Shown here in pieces: positions 33,405 to 45,870 of a DNA stretch of 64,000 bases (position 1 is its first letter; every line of letters starts with the position of its first letter). The DNA lies in the NCBI GenBank assembly GCA_947311845.1, contig CAMZMU010000027.1, positions 33,185,723 to 33,249,722 of the forward strand, written 5' to 3'. A model generated the notes under the pieces. That model searched no databases. It saw only the letters and a program-made list of their open reading frames with translations, and had not been told where the DNA came from. The position numbers and the translations under genes are program-made. This DNA is from Poa pratensis. Taxonomy: Eukaryota > Streptophyta > Magnoliopsida > Poales > Poaceae.

Positions 33405-34649
33405 GTGTTAGGTACTACTTTGACATCAGTTTTTAGTTTGTGGTAGATAGAAACCGTGATCTCTCTAAGCAGTTGCGACAGATATCATCGGTTTCATATC
33501 ACGAGAGGAGGACGAGGGGCAAAGGTAATCTAGTCAGTTATCAATTACTTTCGCGATTACCATAAATTTCCGGTAAGAGTCTTGTGTGACTGGAAAGTTT
33601 CTTGCTCATCCCACGCCTTCGTTCCCCATCTTCTTGACGGAGCTTTGCGAGTTCGACTTATATGACATCTTCTTTGGGCTTCTAGAGAACCTTAAAGGCA
33701 AACCTCACTTTTCTGACATCTCTAGATTACTAAATTTCAATGGAAATCACTGCTCATGAGCACTGTTAGTTGACTAATTGAATAGTCGTCATCGGCTCAT
33801 CATACCTTTATACCCTTGCAATTTGACTTCTTAACAGCTAGGCGTGTCCTTGCCCAAAACTCTCAAGCTGTACCACAATTTTCATGCATGCACATGGAAG
33901 AACAACTACAATGGTGCTCTTATTCTTACTCTGATTTGGTTATGTGGATTGGTATTGTGAACTGGTGCTCTGAATTGATGGTATGCTAGTGAAATTATCT
34001 GCAATGTGTGAGGGTTTAGTGTAATATAACCTCATTTTCACATTGTTTTTATTTATTTCCACCTCATTTATACTAAAAACTAGCATGTGTAATATATTAT
34101 CGCTTTATTAAGTGCACATATCGAGTTCATGGGTGTTACAGACATCTCACAACTCAACGCAACAAATGAGGCAAAACTCCACAAGCCTAAAAGAAGTCTC
34201 CCAAAATGTTTTTAGCATCTTCTCCCACCATAGTTTCTCCCTCCCGGAATCTATACATTTGGCTTATACTTATGCGAGTCTAAATGAAGTGGCCAATTGA
34301 CCACAAGCATGCCGGGAAACTGAATACTCTGTTGTACATGTTGGCACGTTGGTATGACAAGGCAGGCAAAATAGCCTCCAACGTAGATCTGCATAAAATC
34401 CCTATGAGCCTAAAGTTTTAAAATAATTAAAATACTACTAAAATATGAATTACGGTATTTATTAACACTCAAGATTATTTAGTAGATGAGCAGATTATTT
34501 GACAGCACAATCATTTGGAAAGAAGTGTTTAGGCCCCCCAGATACTAGTCTTGCTATGTGCTTTTTGAGACTAGTGTGGTGTAAAATGTTGTTCAATGCT
34601 TATAATGTAGAGAATTAGGTCATACATGACTCTTCTGCCCATCTGAAAG
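33405..34649. other. Intergenic, no gene recognised
   Basis: This is AT-rich sequence without a long open frame. I see no element with clear termini. Confidence 0.4.
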
Positions 34650-35106
34650 GTGCCTGAAACTCTCCCGACGAAGTACTTGGCAAGATAAGTGCACCTCCTA
34701 AGCTTGATGCCCCAATCATAACACCACAAGAACTTGCTGATGCATATGGGATCCTCTTTGGATTTCCTACAAGGTTTGGCATGACGGCTGCACAAATGAA
34801 GGCATTCTTCGATCCAACTGGTGGCCTGTGGACGGAACAGAGCCTTGCAGCCTGGCAGGCAAACCTGCCGGCATCTTCTTCAGCACTGGAACCCAGGGTG
34901 GCAGCAGGAGACTACAGCGTAAGTCTCAATCTATATCGTCATGTTTAACTTTTGAAACCTCATACTGAAAGATCATCGCAAAATCACCTTATTAAAACTT
35001 CTGTTTGGGCTACTTACCTCATGCTGACAAGTGTAACCCAATTGACTCACCACGGTAAGGTGTTCTTGGCCGTCGGGTACACCTTTGGTGCCAAGCAGGA
35101 AGAGTC
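34650..35106 (+). pseudogene. NAD(P)H:quinone oxidoreductase fragment (FQR1/WrbA-like)
   Basis: The frame from 34650 resembles the middle of plant flavodoxin-like quinone reductases: VPETLP, then after a frame shift [30 protein letters not shown] and AAQMKAFFD. It ends in a degenerate [13 protein letters not shown] equivalent, shifted by a small insertion. A donor-like gtaagt at 34919 and a second block at about 35030-35106 (TQLTHHGKVF, VGYTFGAK) follow, keeping the parent exon order. The N-terminal flavin-binding exon and the C-terminus are missing. The parent enzyme makes two-electron reductions of quinones with FMN. Retained intron structure means a genomic fragment, not a retrocopy. Confidence 0.82.
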
Positions 35107-35264
35107 TTTAAAGCTAAACTAGAGTACTGGGCAAAAGCCCATATGAGTATCTCAGGCTCTCAGCTTCTCTTGTTTCGTCTTCTGAAAAATAAAAAACTTC
35201 TCTTGTTTTCGATACCGCGGGGGGCCTTTTTACCCTTGGGCTGTATTGTGGGGAAATCCATTTC

Positions 35265-35630
35265 GGTTCAAAGGTGTATCTACACCCACTAACCAAAAAA
35301 TGAATTTTAAAATGTCGAAAATTTCAAACATTGAATTTTGGATGTACATATAAACATTCTATTCTCGTACAAAAAAAAGAATGGAAAAACATTTTGTGCT
35401 GCCTGTGTAAAAAAGACAAATCTCAGCGTTCAAAAAAGCTTCTACATGTAATATTTTATTCTCTTTTTTATACCGGTCACACAAAATATATTTTTGATAC
35501 GAAACTTTTTTCTATGGATAGACATTTTTCATATAAACACCCGAAATTTTTGTTTGAAATTTTTAACATTTTAAAACACATTAAAAATGCATTTTGCACC
35601 ACGGATTCATCTGCACCCGTGAGTCAAAAC
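35265..35630. mobile_element. Possible AT-rich TIR (MITE-like) element
   Basis: The left end ggtgtatctacacccactaacc and the reverse complement of the right end (gggtgcagatgaatccgtgg) are similar. So are the inner stretches aaaatgtcgaaaatttcaaac and aaaatgttaaaaatttcaaac in inverted orientation. This suggests a small non-autonomous DNA transposon. No TSD was fixed. Confidence 0.45.
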
Positions 35631-37437
35631 ATCATCTCCTGCATTGTGATCCTAATCTGAAGTTACTCTGACCTCACGATGACGTTGAAGTGAAGTCACC
35701 ATCGCCTAGCTCCCTGCCTCCCCAGAAGAAAAATAAAACTAGAGACGACTCCACGGTTCACCCTACATCAGTACAGCCTAGACATCTCTCTAGTGCACTG
35801 AAGTTGACGATGAAGCATGAGCTGCTACGGCCTACGAGCCTACGAACTACGATCAAGCTCTGCGTGTTGTGAGTTGTGACGCAGGTTGAGTTCATGTCTT
35901 ACTCCTGCCGATCACTTCGATTAGCAGATGGTGGAAACTAGAAATACCAGGTAGAGGTAATCGAAAACCACAATCGCAATCTCGAAACAAAATTCCACAA
36001 TCATACCCGTGCAAGAAAGGTATCGCAAAGAAGGTATGGCAGGAGTATGGATTAACCGGAGAGTGGCGATCACTGATTGAGCTCCCGCGCGTGCCTTCTC
36101 GGTTCTGACGCTTGCGCGGGCGCACCAGATTGTGGGAAGCTACCGGACGAGAGAGGGAGTGAGAGAAAGAGAGAGGGCCATGGGCTCGTTCATGATTCAT
36201 CAGCTGCGTCCGGGCAGGGAAGCCATACCGCCTCTTGTTTCAGCAAAATTTGCATGCGGCGCCAGCTTCTCGTCAGAAAGGCATCGAGGCCCCAGGAACA
36301 AAACTTCGATGGCACCCAGTTTTACGACTGCTGCGAGCCCCTCGATCAGCAACCTTTCGCACCCACATGTTTTCCACTGTATCTTACCGCCACTTCCCTT
36401 GAACATGGAGAGCTCGCTGAAAGCAAGGCGTGCGTAGCTCGTGTCAGGCAGTTAACAAGAAAATTGCAGGGTCAGTCCAGGGCTCCAGGCCTCCAGGGTG
36501 CTGTTATGCTCTCATTGGTCGATTTTTTAATTTTTCATCAATTAGAGATGATTACTCCCTGATCGACGGTGTGCAAGACTGTTTCCGAACTTAAGCTGTT
36601 TTGCACTGTCTTCAGCGCGCGTGCATTAGTGCTTGCTAGCTATGTGTACTCCGAAGTATGAACGGTAAAGTCAAAAAAAAAAGTATGAACGGTCGTTGAA
36701 TGCCAAACATTTAAATGTTCCCGATGTCTTTATAGTCACTTTGATTTTTTTATAGAGAAAATATGTTAATATCGGAGTGGTACTAGCTAAACACTGTCCT
36801 TTGTAACAATATAATGTCAAGATCTAGTCGCAACCTCAATGCTGCACGCCTGCACACAACAACAAAGAACCCCCCGCTGAAACGATCATCAACTTGCAAA
36901 GCTTTTGTTGGTCTACTGCCCAGGAAACCTCACCCCATATCGGTTAACAACTACGGTTGTGTGCATCATTTTGATGCACAGGTCGGGGTGACCCATTTAA
37001 AAAAAATAGCCATAGATGGCTCTTCGTCACAAACAAAACACTACCACTAGCATTATTATTTGCAATGGTTGTGTATATATGAGTATAGATGCCCTCCAGC
37101 CGAGAACTCAAACCATTCTCTTTTGCACCTGCCCAACATTTGTATATACATGTTAACCTGTCTTTGAAGCTCAACCTCTATAATTTGCCCTTTTCCGGTT
37201 ATCAAGTATCTTTTGATTGCTTCATTGCTTGTATGATTATCCTTTGCCTTTCTTCACATACTTGTTACTAAAATTATGTTTGACCATCACCGTTCACATA
37301 TACATATCTTAGTACACTAGAAACAAACGTGGCTTTGCTTTGCTTTTGCATCAGTGCTGTGTTTGTTTTGTAATCTGTACATGTACAAATTCTTAGCACG
37401 TGTACACACAAACAGCTAATTAAAACTACCTATATGT
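35631..37437. other. Intergenic, 3' side of the bHLH gene
   Basis: Open frames at 36077-36562 have no recognised domain. The segment next to 37437 should hold the 3' UTR of the bHLH gene on the minus strand. No clear mobile element is seen. Confidence 0.4.
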
Positions 37438-39294
37438 CTACCTAAATGTGCCTCCAAATGTTGGGTACCAGAATTCCGGCACCGTCTCGCTCGCAACCGT
37501 GTATGTCGTTGCTACCGGCACAAGGCACAGGCCTCGGCTTCGGAGATCCTTCTTCGTCTCGCCATTGGCGTCCTTTGCATTCTCCGAACCCTACTCAGGA
37601 CCAGAAATTTTCATGAGCAAATGCATTCAGGCAATAACACAGAAATGTGGATCAATTAGTCGATACTTAATTTCTTACCTTCTGCTGGAACTGTTGGACT
37701 GAGTTCACATTCTTCAAGTACGGGTACGTCAAAGACTGCAGGAGTTCAGTGACGTGCACATTATAGGAAAGTTTGCGTATGAACAAGAAATGTCGATCGA
37801 TGTAGCAAGGTGCAGGCGTGTGATTTTGGACACTCACCGCAACTTGGTCATGGAGGAACTTGATGTATTCATTGGCCTCGTGAAGAACCGATGCGGTATC
37901 GGTCTAAAGTGTGAGGATACCAACGATAAGTTAGGTCATTATCGATCTCAGACGAGTTTAGTACGAGAGCACTTGGTTCTCTCCGATAATTGGAACGGTG
38001 AGGAAATATAGGGAAGTTGATACAGAGCAGAGAGAACTAATACCTTTCCAAAAGGCGAGACTAGTTGCTGGAGCGCAGTGATTCTGTCCCCTAGCTTCTC
38101 TTTCCTCACCTGCAGCACAAAAGCAAAACACAAAATAAATTTTTATGCAATCCAAAAGCCATCATCCATCGAAACTCACAAAAGAAAAACACCAGACATC
38201 GATCGTAGCAACATAAAGAGATCCTGAAGTGCAGAAAGAAACTCACAAAAGAAAAACACCAGACTGGATCATGCCGTACCTTAAACGTGGGCAATGGCGA
38301 TGGCGCCTCGATCCGTGGCCTTTTCGCTGAAGCCGGGCTGTCGGATTCACTTTTCCTCGCCGCCGGTGAGCAAGAATGTTCGGTAGACTGCAGGAGAAAT
38401 TGAGGTTATGCATATCTTGACGAAACCGGAAACCCTAGCTATATATAATGGCTAGTGGTCAACAATTCTTATATTGATGCACTTATACCTTGAACATGAG
38501 ATTAGAGCTGTAGCTGGTCTTTGTCTGTATAGCTTGCAAGAGAAGCTGTGACGACGATAGAGCGGCGCCACCGAAAGGCATGTAGCTGCCGTACGCTGGC
38601 GAGTACTGCGGTTGGGCGCCACCGCCTTGCATCTGCATCCCGGCCGCACTGGCGTCGTAGCTCGCCAAGGACCGGCACTCCCCGAACATCGGAACGTTAT
38701 GCGTGTCCGCCACCGGCGCCGCAGCATTATCGAACATGCCTTGCAACGGCGCCGTGCCATAGGGAGATGACGCTGCAGGCGCCTGGTCGAGTGAGCCGAA
38801 GCTGTGGCCCATGTCCCTGAATGGGTTTTTCATCACAGTCTCGATAGGCGCCGGCTGATGAGATCGAAATAAGGGCCTCGCAGTCGTTGACGCCGCCATG
38901 TCGTCCTGAAGCACGGCTTGAAAGCTAGCGTCGCTTCTCCCGCTCCTGAACACGATCATGCAAGTGAGTTATAGCCATCCCGGCGGCTAGAAACATAGCT
39001 ATCTAGAAAGCCTAGCCTGATGGAGTGATGGATGTGGAGGAGGAAGGGAACTTACAAGAAGGAGTGCGTCCAGTCCATGTGCTGATCGCCAAGGGAGGAA
39101 ACGGCGTCACATGAAGGCTGGTGAGAGGTGGTGCTGCTCCTGCGGGGATCCTGGAAGGTTATTGAGCTCGTAGACTCCGCGGCGGGGGACGTCCAGCCGC
39201 ATGCGGCTGCATGGCCGGTGTCCATGAGTGGCGCGGCGGCGCATGCCGACATGCCGTGGCTCCTCTGAGAAGCACTCCACCACTCGTCGGCCAT
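37438..39294 (-). CDS. bHLH transcription factor (bHLH112/bHLH123/bHLH68-like subfamily), seven exons
   Basis: This is a nuclear basic helix-loop-helix regulator. Exons with GT-AG borders and matching phases are 39056-39294, 38489-38945, 38280-38387, 38044-38109, 37838-37903, 37679-37735 and 37438-37590 (stop TAG at 37438-37440). The coding sum is 1146 nt, 381 residues. The N-terminus MADEWWSASQRSHGMSA is typical of the subfamily. Residues 269-312 hold the bHLH: VRKEKLGDRITALQQLVSP, then FGKTDTASVLHEANEYIKF, split between exons 4 and 5 as in relatives. The C-terminus has LRSRGLCLVPVATTYTV and ends PTFGGTFR. Members lack the classic E-box-contact residues in the basic region and act in stress or root development in other plants; the role here is inferred only. 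Relatives usually have Ile where codon 301 gives Asn (37871-37873). No frame break is seen, so this is the window's only intact host gene. Confidence 0.93.
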
Positions 39295-40027
39295 GGAGAA
39301 TTGGAGATGAAAGAGTCGATCTCACTGCCTCTTGTTGATGCCGTAGTGCTGTTTCGCTTGAGGTGTAGAAGTAGGATGGAACACGAGGGGAAAGGAGGAG
39401 GGGAATCTAGGTATATATGAGGGGTACACTGTGGCATGGGGCTGTAGCATCATTGCATCAAAACTAGTGGACTTGCCCGGGGCAGGCTGACCACTGAAAG
39501 GAGACAAAAGAGGATCGCTATTAGTCATCAGGTCTTTTTCTTTTCTTTTTCTTTTCCATGCATATGCATGTGAGAAGAATTTCGTCAATTCGATCATCAA
39601 ATAGGCGGCCCTATTTTATGTTCTGAGACACAGCGAGTTGATAGCAAGATGAACATACATACCACCACAAGCACGAATTCATAGGCGTCCAACCGATTTA
39701 CGAAGCTCTAAGATAAAGACACCTTAGGCGTCTCGCCATGAAAAGTTATGGATAACAAAATCCACAATGAATCATGTTTTTCATGTTCCATGTAAAATAT
39801 CGCTCTTTAATAGGACACAGAAACCTCGGGATAGATCCTATGTGGCTGTGATATAGACTCTTTTAGTCAATGTGTTACAGTGTTAAAACCACTATTTACC
39901 GAGTTTTGCATTTTGGATGGCCTCAACCTGAGTTGACTCTTTTAGTGAAAAGGAAAAGGCTAAAGTGTATAAACCCACATGAGTCGCATGACTTGTTTAT
40001 ATATTTGTCAAATTGACAACCACTTAT
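39295..40027 (-). promoter_or_regulatory. Upstream region of the bHLH gene, with putative TATA box
   Basis: A TATA-like catatatacc (minus strand, about 39410-39419) lies about 120 bp upstream of the ATG, a normal distance for a plant promoter and short leader. Further upstream is AT-rich sequence until the CACTA element at 40028, so regulatory DNA close to the gene is limited to about 730 bp before the transposon. Confidence 0.5.
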
Positions 40028-40329
40028 CACTACAGGAACCACGGGCTATGCCGACGGCCGTTTCCCGTCGGCACAGGCACCGATGCCGTCGGCACAGACC
40101 TATGCCGACGGCCACCGTCGGCACAGTGTCGTCGGCATAGGTACCCGTAGGGACAGGTCATCCGGCCGTCGGCATAGGTGAAAGCCGTCGGCACAGGCTG
40201 TGCGGACGGCCAAAAAGAGACCGTCGGCACACAGTTCGTCGGCACAGGGAAGGTGGGGCCCATGACGGCCGACCGCACGGACATCACCTATGCCGACGGC
40301 AATGCCGTCGGCACAGGTGGGACACGTGT

Positions 40330-41130
40330 TGCAAAAAAATGTCCCCGCCGTCCCTCGCTGGGGACAGGCTGGGGACGGGGGCTGTCGACGCCGACGGAGC
40401 ACGGGCTGGAGCGCCGCCGCTGTGGAGCGCGGCGAGGACGGCCGACGCAAGGCGGAGGTCGTCGTTGGCGAGGCGGAGGTCGACGGCAGGGCGGTCATGG
40501 CGACGCGGGATCCCCGGCCGCGCCCCGGAGCTGGTGCCGTCCCAAGAGGAGTCGCCGCAGTGCCATCGAGGGATGGGGGGCGGCCGCGGCGGCACGAAGC
40601 CCGCCGCACCGTGACGATGCCGTACCGGTGAAGTGGTTGTAGACGACGAGCATCTCGCCGTCGTCCCTGCATCTCCAACGCGAAATCTTTGATGTACTCG
40701 ACGACGAACCGCACTCGCTGCCGCGCGGCCTATCCGGCGGCCTCGCGCGCGCCGTGTCGATGGAGCTCTTGCCGGGCGAGGGGGCGCACGCCTTGCCGCC
40801 GCCGGGATGGTGGCTCCCGCTCGCCTCAGACCACATCGCCGAGAGGGAGGCCGCCGAGTACTGCTCCTCCCCGAACATACGCGCTCTCGCGTTTCCGACT
40901 GATGCGCACAAGGAAGAAGATGGAGGAGGGGACGAAGCAGGGGTCGACGGCGGGTGGTGCAAGGCAGGCGACCGGCGACCTGGTCGAGGTTCCGCGGCGC
41001 GGAGGGCTCCCTTACGCCGGCAGTAGGCAGAGCGCCAGGCGGCGAGGCAGAGCGCGGCCGAGCTAGGCAAGGCCTTCTGCGTGTGGGATCGATGGGATCG
41101 AACGTGCGTGCAGAGGATAAGACGCGGAGC
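40330..41130. other. GC-rich block inside the CACTA element, possibly captured host DNA
   Basis: This block has long open frames on several strands (for example 40495-41193 minus, 40178-40642 plus), as GC-rich grass DNA often does. I recognise no domain. The sharp change from the AT-rich rest of the element suggests captured gene sequence. Right of it (41160-41340) lies AT-richer DNA with ccaatcag repeats. Confidence 0.4.
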
Positions 41131-42220
41131 GAGAGGATTTTTTCTTTTTTTTAGACGGAAACGAGTGGATTGGATAGGATGTCTCTTGACCAATCAGAAA
41201 CAGATACACAGATCCCACGGATCCTGTGCTTTCTCTGAGATTCTGGCAGTCGTTGGATCTTGCAGATCAGCATCCAGTGGCTCAGATTTGTTATCCGCGT
41301 GGAACTCTCATGACCAATCAGAACGCGTAGTTTTTTGTAAAATTTTACAGACTAGTAATCGTGCACGTGTCACACACGTGTAATCTTAAAAAATTATTTG
41401 CCACCCTTTGTCACCTCGGTCTTCTGAATTGTTTTTTTTATCACAGGCGTATAATGCAAATACCGCAGAAAAATATTCCAGGCATCGGAAATTTTATAAT
41501 TCACAATACAATTTTATTATTCAATCATTAAAAAAGTCTAGTTTCATTTATCGAAGCGAAACAAATTATTTAGAGGTTTGTATAAATAGAAGAAGTTGTT
41601 TAATTTCAAGACCAGAATAGATATTTATATAGCAATCCATAATCAAACTGACATTAAAAATATCACAAAGTTTCACAAGCAAAGACACACGTAAACATGT
41701 TCTATAGTTAAAAAACGTAGCTGGGACCTTGCTGACAATAGTTGCTTGCTGGGCATAAACTACACTGAGCGCCAAAAATGTAATGCATCCCCTATGACAA
41801 TAATTGCTTGCTAACAATAATTGTCTGAAAAAACAAAGTTAAGATGATGTATATATTAGGATTGATATCTAGCTGGGCTTAATCTTGCAGTGATGCATCC
41901 CCTGCCCTCTGCAAATATGAAGGCATATATTTGCAGGCATAACTACAAATAGTGGCTTGCAGAAACTGTATCAATATATAGCATTCTTGCATACAGCTGC
42001 ACCATAAGTACATTATCACAAAATAAGACCAGGATATTCTTCCAAGAAGCAAAAAAGACCACCATCATAGACGGAACCGCACTTGATGTCCATTATCTTT
42101 ATCTTTACAATATAATACTCCTGGTGACTAAAAGTCCCTTTAAAAAAAATGTGGACTTCATGGCAAATAATTTCATAGTATGTGTAGTTTGCTATGTCGC
42201 CGTCGATAATTTGCTACCGC

Positions 42221-43690
42221 GTGAAGAAGTTTTTTGGAAACTTTGTCAAAACTCAAGTTTATCATTTTTCCTATCAACTACTACACATATTAGGACTCCA
42301 TGCCAAAGGATTTCTTTTTTTGGGTATCTTTTCACTTTATTTTATTTTCTCGAAAAAACGGTCACAATGGGAGCCATGTCTACTCGTTGAAAGGGGTCGA
42401 ATTTTTCAAAAATATCGAAGGTTCTGTGATATAACCACTAATTGTGTACCTTAAAATTATTTTTGTAAAATTTCAGAGCAAACTATCACACACTTGTAGT
42501 TCAAATTTGTGTTATTTTCGGAAAATAGGCATAAAGTCATTTAAATAGGCAAAATGAGATAGAAACCGAGAAAATTCCTAATATTTCCGGATTGTCCATC
42601 AAATATGGTCTAATTTGTGTGGAAATTGGATGGGTGCCATTTTCCACCATATTTTGTGTACTTGCTTCACAAAAAATGTCATTTTTGACACTTAAAAAAA
42701 TAAATAATGATATATATAAAAATAATTTGAACAAACTCAGTTCTGCAACATTGTTTGCCATACCAAGACACAACTATGTGTCAAATATGGGCACATTATC
42801 ACAAAATATGCCACGGGAATAGTCATACGTAGGTCATTTGAGTCGAAACTTATACATGTTTATAGATGATTGACCTTTTTGTGAAGAAGTTTTTTGAAAA
42901 CTTTGTCAAAACTCAAGTTTATCATTTTTCCTATCAACTACTACACATATTAGGACTCCATGCCAAAGGATTTCTTTTTTTTTGACTAATTTTCATTTTC
43001 TTTTATTTTGTTGAAAAAAAGGTCACAATGGGAGCCATGTCTACTCGTTGAAAGGGGTCGAATTTTTCAAAAATATCGAAGGTTCTGTGATATAACCACT
43101 AATTGTGTACCTTAAAATTATTTTTTGTAAAATTGTCAGAGCAAACTATCACACACTTGTAGTTCAAATTTGTGTTACTTTCAGAAAATAGGCATAAAGT
43201 CATTTAAATAGGCGAAATGAGATAGAAACCGAGAAAATTCCTAATATTTCTGGATTGTCCATCAAATATGGTCTAATTTGTGTGGAAATTGGATGGGTGC
43301 CATTTTCCACCATATTTTGTGTACTTGCTTCACAAAAAATGTCATTTTTGACACTTAAAAAATAAAAAATGATATATATAAATAATTTGAACAAACTCAG
43401 TTCTGCAACATTGTTTGCCATACCAAGACACAACTATGTGTCAAATATGGGCATGTTATCACAAAATATGCCACGGGAATAGTCATACATAGGTCATTTG
43501 AGTCGAAACTTATACATGTTTATAGATGATTGACCTTTTGTGAAGAAGTTTTTTGAAAACTTTGTCAAAACTCAAGTTTATCATTTTTCCTATCAACTAC
43601 TACACATATTAGGACTCCATGCCAAAGGATTTCTTTTTTTGACTAATTTTCATTTTCTTTTATTTTGTTGAAAAAAATGGTCAAAATGGA
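42221..43690. repeat. 660-bp tandem repeat, two full units and a partial third
   Basis: Units start gtgaagaagttttttg at 42221, 42881 and 43540, so periods are 660 and 659 bp. The third unit breaks off after about 150 bp. Copies are nearly identical, which points to recent unequal exchange or replication slippage inside the transposon. Short open frames repeated in each unit (for example 42537-42773 and 43200-43433 minus) are not genes. Confidence 0.9.
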
Positions 43691-44157
43691 CCCGTGCCAT
43701 AATTTGTGATAAAGTGTCCATATTTGACACATCGGTGTATTTTGGTATGGAAAACATTGTTGCCAAAAACAATTTTTAAAATATTTTTATAAATATCATT
43801 TTACATTTTTTAAGTACCAAAAATGACTTTTTTATTAAGCAAATATCAAAAATATGTTGCAAAAAGTCCTATACATGATGAAAAAGATGATATGGATGTC
43901 ATATTTGGATTCATCTCATTTTTCTAATCGATTTAGACATTTTATTTGTTAAATTTCGATTTACGGATTTAAAGATATGAATTATTCCATATTAGATGGA
44001 AAATAGGGGAAAAGAGCTATGCCTACGACTTACCTATGCCGAGGGCAAAGCCGTCGGCATAGCCCCTGTGCCAAATCTATGCCGATGGCATATCCGTCGA
44101 CAAAGCCGTCGGCACAGGGTTTGACCGTCGGCATAGATCCCCATTCCTGTAGTGTAT

Positions 44158-44650
44158 TACCGATTTGAGCAGTATCAGGATATTATGCATCGTGTTCTTG
44201 CTGAACGTGGTGGATCAAATCTTGACTTTGCAGATGGAAATCCCGAGACATACCCATGGTTGGACCTGTCATTATCGATGCATGTGTTGTGCTTCCTTCT
44301 TGAAGGATTAGCCTAGGGGCCGTGTGTTTCTCTTTGGTTTTTATTTTCACCATAGAGTTACAGTCTCGGATTTTATTTTCCTGATTGAATTTTGTTTGGC
44401 GGTTGGATTTCACATTACGAATAATATATAGCTCTATGCATTAGTCAATGCATAGATGATGCGTTATCTTTCTTTTTGGAAAAAATTGGTGGATCAAGTC
44501 TATCTATATTCTATACATACCTTATTTAACTCTTTCAATAATTTTGTTTGAGGAAAATCTACGCATATGCTTTTTTAGCTAGTATATGGTCACATTCCAG
44601 AAATATATAGCCGGAGTCCTAAATGTTTGACTAGACATATTTCAAATCAA
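44158..44650. other. Intergenic, right flank of the 4.1-kb CACTA element
   Basis: No gene, repeat or element with clear ends is seen in this AT-rich stretch. Confidence 0.35.
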
Positions 44651-45090
44651 TGTTAAAAAATCGGCTGATATGTCGATTAAACGGCCGATTTATCATGAAT
44701 CGTGGGTGACCGATAAGATTATATCATATCGGCTGAGATTATCGTTGGCACCAATTTTTGGTCTAATAGCCGATTTTGCCACTTATCGGCGACGGCCTGA
44801 CGTCCAATTTACGGGATGATAGTTTTGTAGAATTTTACATTAGCTCAAATTTTGCCCATTTTTTTGATTCAAAGGAAAGGAATCAATGTGGCACTTATAT
44901 CCAATACATCAATGTAACTTTTGCAAAGGATATTTCACAATTAATCGATTAAAGACCTAATGACTTGTCACAACAAAAACTAGCCGATAAATAGGCGACA
45001 AATAAAATTGATTAATCGGTCGATAAGCGATTAATCTCTAATTTGAGGCCAACCGAGCAGTAAACGATAAGCGGTATCTTGAACATTGTT
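44651..45090. mobile_element. Possible MITE-like element with cggccgat-type repeats
   Basis: The left end caatgttaaaaaatcggc and the reverse complement of the right end (caatgttcaagataccgc) are related inverted repeats. Between them are many variants of atcggccgat and cgataagcg. This looks like a Triticeae non-autonomous DNA element. The TSD was not fixed. Confidence 0.5.
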
Positions 45091-45603
45091 TCAAATACAC
45101 ATATTATTTCTTCTGAAAGAAACATGCATCAACTTTTGTACTGATGTGCTTTATCCTCGGACGTATGGTATCCTGAGGGTCATTAACATGTGGGCCCACA
45201 TGTCAGCAAGCCCAACATCACCAAGGGCTACATCAGAGAATCCCGATCGTATCCATTGTTTATAAGCATGCATGCTCTATGGTGGCCGAGATGATCGTTG
45301 ATGCCTTGAGTGAATATACTCATAAACTGAAACTTTCCACAAAATGGCATTTGGTTGAACGTATCAATTGTGAGATTACAGTTGGAGAGAATTATCTTTT
45401 GGACTCATGCATTGACCCTAGCTAGGTCGCTAGCGCGAGGTTGATTGATGCATATTTTCTTGGCCACAAAGGGACATGATATCGCTGCTTTAATTGCTAC
45501 TCCTACTTTGTAAAAAGCACGAATGTGATGGTTAACTCAGTCATGGCCTCATTTCGTGCTTACCACAAACCATCCGCAGTTCTACAGGTATTGAACTTAA
45601 TTA

Positions 45604-45685
45604 CTCCCTCCGTTCACAAAAGGATGTCACAAAAATGAACTATAGTTAAACCATTTTTGTGACATCCTTTTCCGAACGGAGTGAG
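45604..45685. mobile_element. Stowaway MITE (82 bp)
   Basis: The element begins ctccctccgttc and ends gaacggagtgag, with arms aaaaggatgtcacaaaaatg and inverse, flanked by TA at 45602-45603 and 45686-45687. It is a short foldback of the Tc1/mariner-type Stowaway group. Confidence 0.9.
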
Positions 45686-45739
45686 TACTAGGCACAAATA
45701 AGAAGTCATGTTCGTTCTTGCATCGTCGTGAGATACGGT

Positions 45740-45870
45740 CACATTTTAGTTGTAGCCATGTTCGAAAGTTGATAATATTAGGTCATTACCCATGTTCAAA
45801 AGTTGATGATATTAGGTCATTATAGCCATTTCCAAAAGTTGTAGTCACATTTTAGTTGTAGCCATTCAGG
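45740..45870. repeat. Short direct repeats
   Basis: The unit ttgatgatattaggtcatta (with small changes) and tagttgtagccat recur with about 40-bp and 110-bp spacing. No function is apparent. Confidence 0.55.

Larger units (their letters stand above)
40028..44154. mobile_element. Non-autonomous CACTA (En/Spm) transposon, 4.1 kb
   Basis: The element starts cactacaggaacc and ends in the inverse (ttcctgtagtg), flanked by the 3-bp TSD tat (40025-40027 and 44155-44157). Subterminal arrays of the motif tatgccgacggc/gccgtcggcatag in both orientations lie at 40050-40320 and 44020-44140, where transposase would bind. No transposase is encoded, so it depends on an autonomous relative. It contains a GC-rich block and a 660-bp tandem repeat. 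Confidence 0.93.

Noticed and set aside
40495..41193. 232-codon minus-strand ORF
   Set aside because: It lies in a GC-rich block open in several frames on both strands, with no recognised domain. Described as a block rather than a gene.
42537..43433. Repeated 76-78 codon ORFs
   Set aside because: They are copies within the 660-bp tandem repeat of a transposon, AT-rich with no motif.
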